Shown here piece after piece: positions 1 to 8,657 of a stretch of 62,263 nucleotides of DNA. The DNA lies in assembly GCA_947457195.1 (NCBI GenBank), contig CANGUU010000010.1:1-62263 (forward strand), written 5' to 3'. Every line of letters starts with the position of its first letter. Within the stretch, counting starts at the first letter, position 1. Below the pieces are notes generated by a model, which was given only the letters and a program-made list of their open reading frames with translations, was not told the DNA's origin and searched no databases. The DNA comes from Gammaproteobacteria bacterium. Its GTDB lineage: Bacteria; Pseudomonadota; Gammaproteobacteria; Pseudomonadales; Pseudohongiellaceae. Made by a program: the position numbers and the translations under genes.

Positions 1-84
1 ATCGATCCCGGCGTAGTATGGATGAAACTCGAGGCGCTGGCGCAAGGCGCCGAGATCGCCACGCGCTGGTGCTGGAAAAAATAG
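1..84 (+). CDS. C-terminal fragment of an unidentified protein (5' end outside window)
   Basis: An open frame enters from the left edge and stops at TAG 82-84, giving 27 residues that end in RWCWKK. There is no start codon context, so this is the tail of a gene that begins upstream. It lies just before tRNA-Arg on the same strand. The fragment is too short to assign a family. The alternative is chance reading of non-coding DNA, but the frame is open throughout and ends naturally. Confidence 0.45.
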   Translation: MDPGVVWMKLEALAQGAEIATRWCWKK

Positions 85-125
85 GCCGGAAAACCCGGAA
101 GAACTCGGTGATAATCGCTACTCCT

Positions 126-202
126 GCGCTCGTAGCTCAGCTGGATAGAGTAACTGGCTTCGAACCAGTTGGTCGGGGGTTCGAGTCCCTCCGGGCGCGC
201 CA
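126..202 (+). tRNA. tRNA-Arg (anticodon TCG)
   Basis: A complete cloverleaf can be drawn. The acceptor arm gcgctcg (126-132) pairs with cgggcgc (192-198). The D arm contains agctcag, the anticodon stem actgg/ccagt encloses loop cttcgaa with anticodon TCG, and the T arm is gggggttcgagtccct. The discriminator is G199 and CCA (200-202) is encoded in the DNA. The anticodon reads arginine CGA codons. A strong intrinsic terminator follows within 20 bases, so the tRNA is probably a single transcription unit. Confidence 0.97.
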
Positions 203-220
203 TTTCCTGCCGTTATTAGC

Positions 221-261
221 CACCGTTCTCCGGCTTGTCTTTCCGCCGGCGCGGTGTTTTT
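221..261 (+). terminator. Rho-independent terminator of tRNA-Arg
   Basis: A two-part stem, CACCG/CGGTG outside and CCGGC/GCCGG inside, is followed immediately by a run of five T (257-261). Its position directly after the tRNA fits. It also argues that the next gene starts after it, at 287, rather than at the GTG inside the stem at 254. Confidence 0.8.
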
Positions 262-286
262 CACCCCCCTGCCCGTTGCCCACCCC

Positions 287-631
287 ATGATGGCGAGCGC
301 CATTGGGGTCCTTGCCCTGGCCCTGCTGCTGGGTGTGGCGCTGGTGGTGCTGGCCCTGCGCCGCCGGCGCGGCTCGCTGCCCCTGGCGCTGGCGCATGCC
401 CTGTCGGCCGCGGGTGGCCTCGGCCTGCTGCTGTACGCGCTAAGCACAGAACCCACCAACAAACTGCAGAACCTGGCCGCGCTGCTGTGGGGGCTGGCCT
501 TGCTCGGCGGACTCGTGCTGTTGGCCCTCAGGCTCACCCGGCGTGAATTCCGCACGGCACCCCCGCTGATTGCCGTGGCCTTGCATGCGGTGCTGGGCAT
601 TCTGGCGCTGCTGCTCCTGCTGGCATCCTGA
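287..631 (+). CDS. Small integral membrane protein, unknown function
   Basis: 114 residues, almost entirely hydrophobic. About four transmembrane helices can be drawn: the N-terminal 25 residues, a segment around the central LGLLLYAL, one at LWGLALLGGLVLLAL, and a C-terminal ALHAVLGILALLLLL. A basic RRRR loop follows the first helix. ATG 287 is chosen because the longer frame starts inside the tRNA terminator; the next codon is also ATG, so 290 is equally possible. No clear Shine-Dalgarno is visible. The composition resembles small inner-membrane proteins common in Gammaproteobacteria, but I cannot assign a function. Confidence 0.6.
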   Translation: MMASAIGVLALALLLGVALVVLALRRRRGSLPLALAHALSAAGGLGLLLYALSTEPTNKLQNLAALLWGLALLGGLVLLALRLTRREFRTAPPLIAVALHAVLGILALLLLLAS

Positions 632-964
632 GCATCGCCGCGCCTTCGATACCGGGTCCAGGTCCGTCGGCAGGGCCTGAGCCTCTGCGAGCGGGGCGAT
701 GCAACTGGTGAACAACAGGACACTGCAGCGGAACGCGGTAAGGGCGGACTTCATGACAACCTCTTGGCGGGTTTCGGTTGGACTGACGTTGGCCGGAACG
801 GTAGGCAGATTCGGCAGTGGGCGGCAATCCGTTACGCGCCGTCGCTTGCCGGTCGCCGGACCGCCGGCTAGTCTTGCCCACGCTGCAGTGTGTCAGCACT
901 CGCCAGTCGCATTCTTCCCGGTCACGGCCCCCAGCCCATGCCGCGACTCACGTCAGGACCCTCC
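632..964. other. 333-base gap without a confident gene
   Basis: The only notable content is on the minus strand. An ATG at 754, preceded by an aagagg ribosome-binding-like sequence, starts a frame whose first 25 residues look like a signal peptide ending AEAQA. After about 45 residues it becomes Gln/Arg-rich and runs antisense into the membrane-protein gene, stopping at 440. It could be a gene remnant or chance. The promoter of the gene starting at 965 must also lie here; no consensus boxes are obvious. Confidence 0.4.
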
Positions 965-2209
965 ATGGCAGACCTCCGTCTTCAGCCACTCTTCCGACAT
1001 CTGTGGCTGGTGTTGCTGGTGTCGCTGGTCGTACTGGCCGCGGCACCCGCCGGTGCTGCCGAGCTCGCGACTACGCCTTCGCAGCTGCTTTTCGAGCCGC
1101 AGCCCCTGCCCGCTGGCGAATCCGGCAACCCTGTCTTCACCCTCTTCGATCCTGCCCTGAGCGCTGCCCGACCGGCTGCCGCGGAGACGGGGACGCGGGC
1201 CGAGCAGCTCGCCGCCCACCAGCAGCAACTGGACGCGGCGGTGGCTGCCGCCGGCGAGGACAGCCCCGCCGCCGCCGAGGCCTATCTGGCATTTGCCGAC
1301 TGGAACCTGCAGGTGTTCATCGACGAATCGACGATCGCCCAAAGCGTCACCCACATGGACTCAGCCCGCTTCGCCAGCATGCGCAACAACTCACCGCTCG
1401 GTGGCACTGCCGGCGAACTGGCGGCCATGCAGGACGGCGGCAACCAGTTGCAATCCACGCTCTACAACCTGTTTCTCGCCCGTAACAGCTACCTGAAGGC
1501 ACTGAGTCTGCTGCTGCAGGCCAACGATCCTGCCAACCCCGTCCTGCTACCGCTGGAACGCCGCTTCCAGACCACGCTGCTGCTCAGCATGCACCGCGAC
1601 AACGTGCTGTACGACCCGGATTTTTTTCTCACCCGCCGCAGTTCCGCCACCGGCACGCGACTCAACACCAGTGCGCAGGCCGCCCTCACCTCGGATGAGT
1701 ACCAGGAGGGGGTCACCTCCTTCGGCCGCGCGCTGGAATATGTCGACCGCAACAAGGCACGCACAGCGGAGCAGATCGTGTCGACACTACTGGAGGAGGC
1801 CGACTGGGACCTCATGTTTGCTCGCGGCAAGCAGGCGACGGACAAGTACGACGCGGCCTTCCAGTTCTTCGAGGCGAATAATGTGGTGAAGGAACGAGCC
1901 GCTGTACTGATCGAGCCGGCCACCCCGGTCACACTGCCGGCCTTCATGTCGGCGCCGAACAGCCGTCAGCGCCTCGGCATTGCCGCCGATGCCTCCGTCC
2001 ACTGGCTGGGCTGGTTCGATGTGTCCTTTGCAGTCAAGAAGAATGGCCGGGCGGCCGCCATCAAGCTGCTGGATCGGGCCGGCAACGTCGACGAGGCCAT
2101 GGAGCAGCGACTGCGGGAAGTGCTGGGTAAATCGCTGTTCCGACCGCGTTACCAGGGGGGCAAGCTCTCCGACACGCCTTACCGGCTGCGCTACTACATC
2201 GGGTTCTGA
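965..2209 (+). CDS. Exported protein with TonB C-terminal-like tail, unknown function
   Basis: 414 residues. The start at ATG 965 is supported by cagga at 954-958, six bases upstream, and directly yields a signal peptide (basic residues, a long Leu/Val core, then AAAPAGAAE). The frame extends further upstream, but that part has no signal-like order. The middle is helical and repeat-like, including a tract of Ala/Gln/Glu-rich helices. The last 80 residues end in FRPRYQGGK...PYRLRYYIGF, which resembles the C-terminal beta domain of TonB-type energy transducers. There is no TonB transmembrane-proline architecture, so it is not a classical TonB. It is probably periplasmic. It sits alone between a membrane protein and the PQQ dehydrogenase. 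Confidence 0.7.
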   Translation: MADLRLQPLFRHLWLVLLVSLVVLAAAPAGAAELATTPSQLLFEPQPLPAGESGNPVFTLFDPALSAARPAAAETGTRAEQLAAHQQQLDAAVAAAGEDSPAAAEAYLAFADWNLQVFIDESTIAQSVTHMDSARFASMRNNSPLGGTAGELAAMQDGGNQLQSTLYNLFLARNSYLKALSLLLQANDPANPVLLPLERRFQTTLLLSMHRDNVLYDPDFFLTRRSSATGTRLNTSAQAALTSDEYQEGVTSFGRALEYVDRNKARTAEQIVSTLLEEADWDLMFARGKQATDKYDAAFQFFEANNVVKERAAVLIEPATPVTLPAFMSAPNSRQRLGIAADASVHWLGWFDVSFAVKKNGRAAAIKLLDRAGNVDEAMEQRLREVLGKSLFRPRYQGGKLSDTPYRLRYYIGF

Positions 2210-2387
2210 GTAGGGCTTCTTCGGGCATCCCCAGGCCTGCCTGTCTTGCAGCGGCATGGCCGATCGGGCGTGGTGGGCAGCCATACCAGGGCTTCCTTGA
2301 ATCCCTGAGCACGGGCTGCTTTACTCCGCCGCAGTCACCTGTCGCCCGGCCTCCGAGTCGGCACCTGCTGCTTCGAGGCTGCCTCCC

Positions 2388-4529
2388 ATGTCCCGCTTCC
2401 CCCTGCCCGGCTTGCCACTTTTCATCCTCATCCTGTCGCTGTGGGGCTGCAATCCGCCAGCAGAGGAGACCGCCTCCTCCGCGGCAGCGGCCGCGCCGGC
2501 GGCAGGTCCGACGGCGGCCGCCATGCATCAGGCCCGCTACGCGGCAGCGGCCAGTGAGCCACAGAATTGGGTGAACTACGGCGGTACCTGGAAGGAACAG
2601 CGCTTCAGCACCCTCAGCGCCATCAATGACCAGACTGTCGGCAGGCTCGGGCTCGCCTGGTATGCAGAACTCGGCACGCTGCGAGGGGTGGAAGGCACGC
2701 CGCTGGTGGTCGACGGTGTGCTCTACAACATTTCCGCGTGGAGCGTCACCACGGCCTACAACGCCGCCACGGGTGAAAAGCTGTGGCAGTACGACCCCAA
2801 GGTCCCGCCGGAATACTCACGCATCACCTGCTGCGGTACGGTCAGCCGCGGTGTGGCTGCCTGGAACGGCAAGATCATCATCCCGGCACTCGACGGACGC
2901 CTGATCGCGGTGGATGCAGCCTCCGGCAGCAAGCTCTGGGAAACCGACACCAAACTGCCCGGTCAGCCGCTGTCGATCACCGGTGCACCCCGCATTGCCA
3001 ACGGACTCGTGGTCATCGGCAACAGCGGCGGTGATGTTGGCTCACGCGGCTACATGACGGCCTACAACGCCGACACCGGGGAAAAGGTCTGGCGCTTTTT
3101 CATTGTGCCCGGCGAGCCCGGCAAAGCCGACGGCGAAGCCTCCGATCCGGTGATGGCCATGGCGGCTGCCACCTGGACCGGTGAGTGGTGGAAGCAGGGC
3201 GGCGGCGGCAATAACTGGGATGGCATCGCCTATGACCCCGAGCTCAACCTCGTCTACTTTCCGACCGGTAACGGCTCGCCGCACCACATGAAATTCCGCA
3301 GCCCCCAGGGCGGCGACAACCTGTTCCTGTGTTCCATCGTTGCCGTGGACGCCAGCACCGGCGAATACCGCTGGCACTATCAGGAAGTCCCCTCGGAACA
3401 GTGGGACTACGACTGCACCTCGCAGCCGCTGCTGGGCGAGCTGACCCTGGACGGCGTGGAACGCAAGGTGCTGATGCACGCACCCAAGCACGCCTACTTC
3501 TACGTCATCGACCGGGAGACGGGCGAGCTGCTGTCGGCCGAGCACTATGTGCCGAACACCAACTGGTCCTCGCACGTCGACATGGCCACCGGCCGCCCCG
3601 TGCTCAACAACGTGGCCTACCCCAGCAGCGAGCCGGTGCTGCTCAGCCCCGGTTTCGGCGGCGGGCACAGCTGGAACCCCATGTCCTTCAATCCGCAAAC
3701 CGGACTCGTCTATATCCCCGCCCAGGAGACCTATCAGGTGTACTCGGTGGCCGACGAGCTGAACTTCCGCCTTGGCAGCTCCACCTGGGCCGGCGGACGC
3801 GGCAACCCCGACCTGCGGCGGACCCTCAACCAGCAAATGCAGGACAACGAGAAAGGCTACCTGCTGGCCTGGGATCCGGTGCAGCAGCGGGAGGTCTGGC
3901 GCGTACCGCACCCCCACTCGGGCAACGGCGGCACGCTGACTACCGCCGGCAATCTGGTGCTGCAGAGCACCATCCGCAAGACGCTGTCGATCTACAGCGC
4001 CGACAAGGGCGAATTGCTATGGGAACAGCCTATCGACAGCGTCGCGCCGGGTGGCCCGATCACCTACGAGGTGGATGGCCGCCAATACATCGCCCTCAAT
4101 GCCGGCTGGAACAGTGCCCTGGTCTACGGACTCAACGAGGGAGGTGTACCCTTCAGCTACGCACCGGCGCGGCTGCTGGTGTTTGCGCTCGATGCCAGCG
4201 GCGTACAGCTGCCGCCACCGCCGGCCCCGGCCGAGTTGGTGGCACCGCCAGCCACGCAATACCCGGAAGCGCAGGTGGCGCGTGGCGAACAGCTTTTTGC
4301 CGGCACCTGCCAGCTCTGCCACGGCCAGAACGCTATCGGAGGTCTCAAGGACCTGCGCTACATGACGAGCGAGGTGCACGCTGAATTCAACAGTATCGTG
4401 CTGCTGGGTACCCGCGCGGACAAGGGCATGCCGCGACAGGAGACCCTGACCGAGGCGCAGGCTGACGATATCCACGCCTACCTGATTTCCCGTGCGCAGG
4501 AAGATTGGCAAGGCGGCTTCATGCAATGA
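2388..4529 (+). CDS. PQQ-dependent quinohemoprotein alcohol dehydrogenase (type II-like), periplasmic
   Basis: 713 residues. An N-terminal signal ends in LWGC (Cys21), possibly a lipobox, although Trp at -2 is unusual. Residues about 60-600 form an eight-bladed PQQ propeller: tryptophan-docking repeats such as AATGEKLWQYD, the vicinal disulfide pair Cys148-Cys149 that stacks on PQQ, a calcium-site TGNGSPH, and the catalytic-Asp motif QWDYD. A C-terminal cytochrome c domain carries CQLCH (Cys641, Cys644, His645) and a likely axial Met681 in KGMPR. Family knowledge: such enzymes oxidise alcohols or aldehydes in the periplasm and pass electrons through the heme to the respiratory chain. Substrate is not deducible. 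No PQQ biosynthesis genes lie in the window. Confidence 0.93.
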   Translation: MSRFPLPGLPLFILILSLWGCNPPAEETASSAAAAAPAAGPTAAAMHQARYAAAASEPQNWVNYGGTWKEQRFSTLSAINDQTVGRLGLAWYAELGTLRGVEGTPLVVDGVLYNISAWSVTTAYNAATGEKLWQYDPKVPPEYSRITCCGTVSRGVAAWNGKIIIPALDGRLIAVDAASGSKLWETDTKLPGQPLSITGAPRIANGLVVIGNSGGDVGSRGYMTAYNADTGEKVWRFFIVPGEPGKADGEASDPVMAMAAATWTGEWWKQGGGGNNWDGIAYDPELNLVYFPTGNGSPHHMKFRSPQGGDNLFLCSIVAVDASTGEYRWHYQEVPSEQWDYDCTSQPLLGELTLDGVERKVLMHAPKHAYFYVIDRETGELLSAEHYVPNTNWSSHVDMATGRPVLNNVAYPSSEPVLLSPGFGGGHSWNPMSFNPQTGLVYIPAQETYQVYSVADELNFRLGSSTWAGGRGNPDLRRTLNQQMQDNEKGYLLAWDPVQQREVWRVPHPHSGNGGTLTTAGNLVLQSTIRKTLSIYSADKGELLWEQPIDSVAPGGPITYEVDGRQYIALNAGWNSALVYGLNEGGVPFSYAPARLLVFALDASGVQLPPPPAPAELVAPPATQYPEAQVARGEQLFAGTCQLCHGQNAIGGLKDLRYMTSEVHAEFNSIVLLGTRADKGMPRQETLTEAQADDIHAYLISRAQEDWQGGFMQ

Positions 4530-4548
4530 CGCCGTCGGACCGGGCCGG

Positions 4549-5205
4549 ATGCAGGGACTCGCCGTGAATGGGCGCGTCGACGACCCGGTGCTGCTGCGGC
4601 GGGCGAGGCGACTGCTGGCCAAGGCCGACCCCACGCTGGCGACATTGATGGCGCGCGTGGGTCCCTGCCGGCTGGTCGTCAACGAGTCGCAGGATCTCTT
4701 CCTCGCGCTGGCTCGCGCCATCGTATTCCAGCAACTGCACGGCAAGGCCGCCGAGACGATCTTCCGGCGCACGGCCTCCCTGTTTGGCCAGGAAGCCGCA
4801 TTCACCGCAGCAGACATCGCCGGCGCCAGAGACGCGCAACTGCAGAGCGCGGGCCTGTCACGCAACAAGCAACTCGCCTTGCGCGATCTGGCTGCGCGGA
4901 TGCTGCAGGGCACCCTGCCGACGATGCCGGCGCTGCAGGCCATGGACGACGACAGCATCATCGACACACTGACCCACGTGCGCGGCATCGGTCGCTGGAC
5001 CGTGCAAATGCTGCTGATGTTCCGCCTGGGCCGGGTCGACGTGCTGCCCGTCGATGATTACGGCGTGCGCAAGGGTTTCATGCTGCTGCAGGGTCTCGAC
5101 GAACTGCCCTCACCCGCCTCACTGCGCCTGCACGGCGAGCGCTGGGCGCCTTACCGGACGGTGGCGAGCTGGTATCTGTGGCGGGCCACGGAGCTGCCTT
5201 GGTAA
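4549..5205 (+). CDS. DNA-3-methyladenine glycosylase II, AlkA-type HhH-GPD enzyme
   Basis: 218 residues from ATG 4549; a GTG at 4567 behind aggga is an alternative start. The helix-hairpin-helix and following GPD segment read THVRGIGRWTVQML...VLPVDDYGVRKG, where the second Asp (about residue 170) occupies the catalytic position. The family flips out and excises alkylated purines in base-excision repair. It lacks the N-terminal Ada/AlkA extension, so it is the short form. It begins 19 bases after the dehydrogenase stop, which may be simple read-through rather than functional linkage, and is convergent with modA. Confidence 0.92.
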   Translation: MQGLAVNGRVDDPVLLRRARRLLAKADPTLATLMARVGPCRLVVNESQDLFLALARAIVFQQLHGKAAETIFRRTASLFGQEAAFTAADIAGARDAQLQSAGLSRNKQLALRDLAARMLQGTLPTMPALQAMDDDSIIDTLTHVRGIGRWTVQMLLMFRLGRVDVLPVDDYGVRKGFMLLQGLDELPSPASLRLHGERWAPYRTVASWYLWRATELPW

Positions 5206-5238
5206 TGCAGCGCGTCGGTCAGCGGCCGCCCATGCCGC

Positions 5239-5997
5239 TCAGGGCGCGGCCGGCAGCGAGAAGCCGTGTTCCTGCAGCACCGCAACGATCGCCGGCGTGG
5301 CGAGAAAAGCGGCAAAGGCCGCCGCCAGCGGCTTGTGTTCGGCTCGCTTCGTGATCACGAAGGCCTGCAGGAGCGGCGAATGCAGGGAGTCGGGTATCAG
5401 CGCATGCCCGCCTGTGGCTGCCAGCGCGGGATTGAGGGCCAGCGCCAGGGCAATGAGGCCGATATCGGCATTGCCCGTTTCCACGAACTGTGCGGTCTGG
5501 GCGATGTTCTCCCCCAGCACCAGACGCGACTCGACGGCCTCCCAGACCCCGGCGGCACGTAGCGCTTCCTCCGCACGCTGGCCGTAGGGTGCGTGCTCCG
5601 GATTGGCGATGGCGATATGGCGGAAACGGGGATCGGCCAGATCCTGCAGACTGAGGCCCGCAGCGTCGAAGTCCTTGCTCCACAGCACCAGCCGTCCAAG
5701 CGCATAAGGCTTCACGGCGGAACCGGCCAGCCCCGCCTCGACCAACTGCTGCGGATAGCGGCTGTCGGCGGAAAAGAACAGGTCGTAGGGGGCACCCTGC
5801 CCGATCTGGGCCACGAACTTGCCCGAGGAACCGTATACCACGTCGATGCGATCCGCCGGCTGCTGCCGACGGAACAGTTCCACCACGTCTTCCATCGCAA
5901 AGCGCAGGTCCGAGGCGGCGGCAATGGTGAGCTGCTCTGCGCGCAGGGGCGCGACCAGCAGCCACAGCAACAGCATGAGCGAAAAACGCAGCAGCAT
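5239..5997 (-). CDS. modA: Molybdate ABC transporter periplasmic substrate-binding protein
   Basis: 252 residues with a clear signal peptide (a run of Leu followed by PLRAEQ). The mature protein opens with LTIAAASDLRFAMED and contains YGSSGKF and APYDLFFSAD, the ModA signature serine sites that hold the oxyanion. ENIAQTAQFVETGNADIG is the typical second-lobe segment. It binds molybdate or tungstate for import. The permease and ATPase genes modB and modC are not adjacent, so they are either elsewhere or this is an orphan binding protein. It is convergent with alkA and divergent from the NadR-like ATPase at 6112. Confidence 0.92.
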   Translation of the reverse strand: MLLRFSLMLLLWLLVAPLRAEQLTIAAASDLRFAMEDVVELFRRQQPADRIDVVYGSSGKFVAQIGQGAPYDLFFSADSRYPQQLVEAGLAGSAVKPYALGRLVLWSKDFDAAGLSLQDLADPRFRHIAIANPEHAPYGQRAEEALRAAGVWEAVESRLVLGENIAQTAQFVETGNADIGLIALALALNPALAATGGHALIPDSLHSPLLQAFVITKRAEHKPLAAAFAAFLATPAIVAVLQEHGFSLPAAP

Positions 5998-6111
5998 GAC
6001 AGGTCCGGAAGTCCGTTATTCCCGATCCAATATAGCGAGGGCAGCAGGGACTGACAACCCGATGCACGCCCGCGCTGCCGCCCGTACCCATCGCTGCATT
6101 ATCATGCCGCC

Positions 6112-6681
6112 ATGACGACCCCTCTCGCTTCCCACCTGCTGATCACCACCGGACCCGAATCCTGCGGCAAGACCACGTTGGCCACAGCCCTGGGGCAGGC
6201 GCTGGGAGCTCCCGTCGTCGCCGAGGTAGCCCGCGAATTTCTCGACGCCCGTTTCCATGCCGAGGGTCACTACCGTTACAGCGAAGGGGATCTTCTGACG
6301 ATCGCCCGCGAACAGCTCGCCCGCGAGCAGGCAGCCCTGGCCAGCAACCCGGCCGTACTGGTCTGCGACACCGACCTGCTGGTGCTGCTGGTGTGGAGCG
6401 AGGTCCGTTTCGGTCGCGTCGCTCCGGCCCTGCAGTCGCTGTTCGCGGAGAGCCTCGTCCAGGGTCGGCGCACCTACCTGCTCTGCGACCACCGGATTCC
6501 CTGGATCGCCGATCCACAGCGCGAACATCCACACCAGCGGCCGCAGTTGTTTGATCGCTACCGTCAGGAGCTCGACGCCCGTGATCTCGATTATGCGTTC
6601 AGCAGCGGTACCGAGGAGCAGCGGCTGCAGCAGGCGCTGATGCTGCTGCAACCGGCCGGCTGCCCCTGCTGCCGCGACTGA
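6112..6681 (+). CDS. AAA-type ATPase related to the NadR ribosylnicotinamide kinase domain
   Basis: 189 residues. The P-loop at residues 14-22 is GPESCGKTT, the form characteristic of the NadR C-terminal kinase domain. It is followed by VAEVAREFLDAR and a Walker-B-like VLVCDTDLL. The NadR NMN adenylyltransferase and HTH parts are absent, so this is a stand-alone kinase-like protein. Family knowledge suggests phosphorylation of nicotinamide riboside for NAD salvage, but many free-standing members are uncharacterised. It ends with a Cys-rich tail, CPCCRD. The next gene starts 74 bases later on the same strand. Confidence 0.8.
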   Translation: MTTPLASHLLITTGPESCGKTTLATALGQALGAPVVAEVAREFLDARFHAEGHYRYSEGDLLTIAREQLAREQAALASNPAVLVCDTDLLVLLVWSEVRFGRVAPALQSLFAESLVQGRRTYLLCDHRIPWIADPQREHPHQRPQLFDRYRQELDARDLDYAFSSGTEEQRLQQALMLLQPAGCPCCRD

Positions 6682-6755
6682 CCCCGCCGACGCTATTGTT
6701 GGGTCTGGCTGCTTGCCGGGATAATGCCGTAAACCCACTCTGTCAGGCACTGCCC

Positions 6756-7310
6756 ATGCACAACCTCTTCCAGCTCGTGCTGCGCAGCAGCTACCAGAAT
6801 CTGCCCGAGGTCGTAAGGCACTTCCACGAGGCCCGCCTGGGGCATTTCGAGGGCGAGGTCGAGGTCAGCGGCAGCATGGGCTTGCTGGCGCGCCTGCTGC
6901 GCCAGCTGGCGGGATTGCCGGGGCCCGCCGCGCGCTCGGCAGCTGTCGTCAAGGTGCTGCGCAGCGAAGTCCGCGAACGTCTGCTGCGTCAGTGCGGGGC
7001 GGCGGCTTTTTCAACGTCGCTTTCGCGCGTGCACAAGCAGAACCTGCTGCGGGAAGACTACGGTCTTTTCACGTTTTTCTTCACGCTCAGCGTACGCGAG
7101 CAACAGCTGCGCTGGCAGTGTGTCGGCTGGAGCATGGCCGGCATTCCATTGCCCGACAGCCTCGCCCCTGACGTCGACGCCTACGAAGCGACAGATGCCA
7201 GCGGTCGCTTGCTGTTCAAGATGGCCATCGAGATGCCGGGCGTGGGGCTGCTGCTCGGCTACGAAGGCTGGCTCACCGTGGTTACGGCAAGAACAGTGGC
7301 AGCCGACTGA
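6756..7310 (+). CDS. DUF4166 domain protein
   Basis: 184 residues from ATG 6756, which has agg about eight bases upstream; the longer frame begins with unrelated sequence. The whole protein fits the DUF4166 pattern: LPEVVRHFHEAR at the start, then GxxxVxGS, a central GAAAFSTSL, GIPLPDSLAPD, and the ending MPGVGLLLGYEGWL. The family has no established biochemical role; some members are fused to saccharopine-dehydrogenase-like or epimerase domains. There is no signal peptide, so it is probably cytoplasmic. It overlaps the 3' end of the convergent gene at 7282 by about 29 bases. Confidence 0.85.
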   Translation: MHNLFQLVLRSSYQNLPEVVRHFHEARLGHFEGEVEVSGSMGLLARLLRQLAGLPGPAARSAAVVKVLRSEVRERLLRQCGAAAFSTSLSRVHKQNLLREDYGLFTFFFTLSVREQQLRWQCVGWSMAGIPLPDSLAPDVDAYEATDASGRLLFKMAIEMPGVGLLLGYEGWLTVVTARTVAAD

Positions 7311-8562
7311 TTCGGTCCTCGATTTCCTCGAGTATGGCGAGGTAGGCCGGAGAACCCACCGTGCCGAAGCGCGCCTCGAACTCGGCCGCCGGCATGAACT
7401 CCGGTAAATCGCGGAAATCCGGCATGAACACGGACTCTTGCAAGGCCGGGTCGGCAAGCAGTTGCTGGACCTTTCGCGCCGACGCCTGATCTGCCGTCGC
7501 CCGTTCCGCCAGACGCACGCCGCTGCGATCGGCACCGAGGTCGGTGAAGCTGAAGCCACTGCCGCCGTCCTGTGCATCGTCCAACTCGCGCAGCACACCC
7601 AGTGCGTCCGACAGCGCGGTGCCGGCGGCGCTGGCAAGGCCTGCAGACACCAGCAGGTGACGTGCGAAGTCCTCCCGCCTCTGCAGCCTGAACTCGTGCG
7701 CCACCGGCGCAGCGGGCGCGCTGGCAACGGTCCCGAGCACGCGTGACACATCGAGGCCGCCACCGTACAGCGCCAGCACCAGCAAGGCTGCCCGGTTTTC
7801 CTCAACCGCGTCGCCGCCGCGCGACTCGGCAAAGCGGAACATGGGGCCGAGCAACTGGGAGAGTGAGGCCACGCGCGGCAGACTGGTGTCGGCCAGCAGT
7901 GCATTGAGGTGCTGTGCGTGCTCGATGAGTCGCGCCTGATGGTCAGGGCTCAGCAACAGTTCCCGGCTGCGCGCTGCCAGCTGATCCATCAGCGTGGGCT
8001 GCCAGTGATAGACCACGGTCAGGCTGTCGCCTGCCAGTCCGAGTCCCTGGATGGCCTGCAGGGCGCTCGCCCAGGCCGGCGCGCGCCGGAGCAGCAGGCG
8101 CTGCGCTAGTGTCGGCAGGCGGTCGGCGAGCAGTCCGGGCACGGCAACCTCGCCGAGCCGCAAGCTCTGCATCTGCAACCAGTCCCCCGCTGGCACCAAC
8201 ACCAATTCACCATTGAGGTAGCGGCCGGGCGCCGACGGCGGCAGTCGCAGGCTGAAGCGCAGCACGGCGCGGCTGTCGGCGATCTCCACGCGCGCAGCCC
8301 CTGCACGGTAAGTCTGCAGCAGGGCGTCGAGGCCACTCTGCAGATCGGCAGCCTGCAGGCTGAGGGTGGCGTCCGTCCCAGCCGGCAGGGCCCGCGGGTC
8401 GGCACGATCCAGCAGGCTCTTCAGGCGCACCAGCTCGGCGGCAGACGGCAGGGGTGCCTCGGAGAGGGACGGCTGTTCACTGAACAGGTTGAGGGCAACG
8501 TAGCCAGCGGCGCCAAGCGACACCAGCAGCAACAGCAGCAGCAAGCGACCGAACCACTGCAC
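7282..8562 (-). CDS. Membrane-anchored protein, unknown function
   Basis: 426 residues if started at GTG 8562, which has gggaga upstream and puts a transmembrane segment (WFGRLLLLLLLVSLGAAGYV) at the very N-terminus. The frame is open to 8655, but that would overlap the promoter region of the divergent antiporter gene. After the anchor the protein is long, soluble and leucine-rich, with no motif I recognise; a basic-residue-poor extracytoplasmic domain is likely. Its 3' end overlaps the convergent DUF4166 gene. I cannot propose a function. Confidence 0.7.
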   Translation of the reverse strand: MQWFGRLLLLLLLVSLGAAGYVALNLFSEQPSLSEAPLPSAAELVRLKSLLDRADPRALPAGTDATLSLQAADLQSGLDALLQTYRAGAARVEIADSRAVLRFSLRLPPSAPGRYLNGELVLVPAGDWLQMQSLRLGEVAVPGLLADRLPTLAQRLLLRRAPAWASALQAIQGLGLAGDSLTVVYHWQPTLMDQLAARSRELLLSPDHQARLIEHAQHLNALLADTSLPRVASLSQLLGPMFRFAESRGGDAVEENRAALLVLALYGGGLDVSRVLGTVASAPAAPVAHEFRLQRREDFARHLLVSAGLASAAGTALSDALGVLRELDDAQDGGSGFSFTDLGADRSGVRLAERATADQASARKVQQLLADPALQESVFMPDFRDLPEFMPAAEFEARFGTVGSPAYLAILEEIEDRISRLPLFLP

Positions 8563-8657
8563 GACGGCACTCTCTCCCGGACGATGGATCTCAACGCGAC
8601 GCGCCGGATTATAGCCAGTGAACTTGTTATAGTGCAGGACGCTTCCCGGAGACACCC

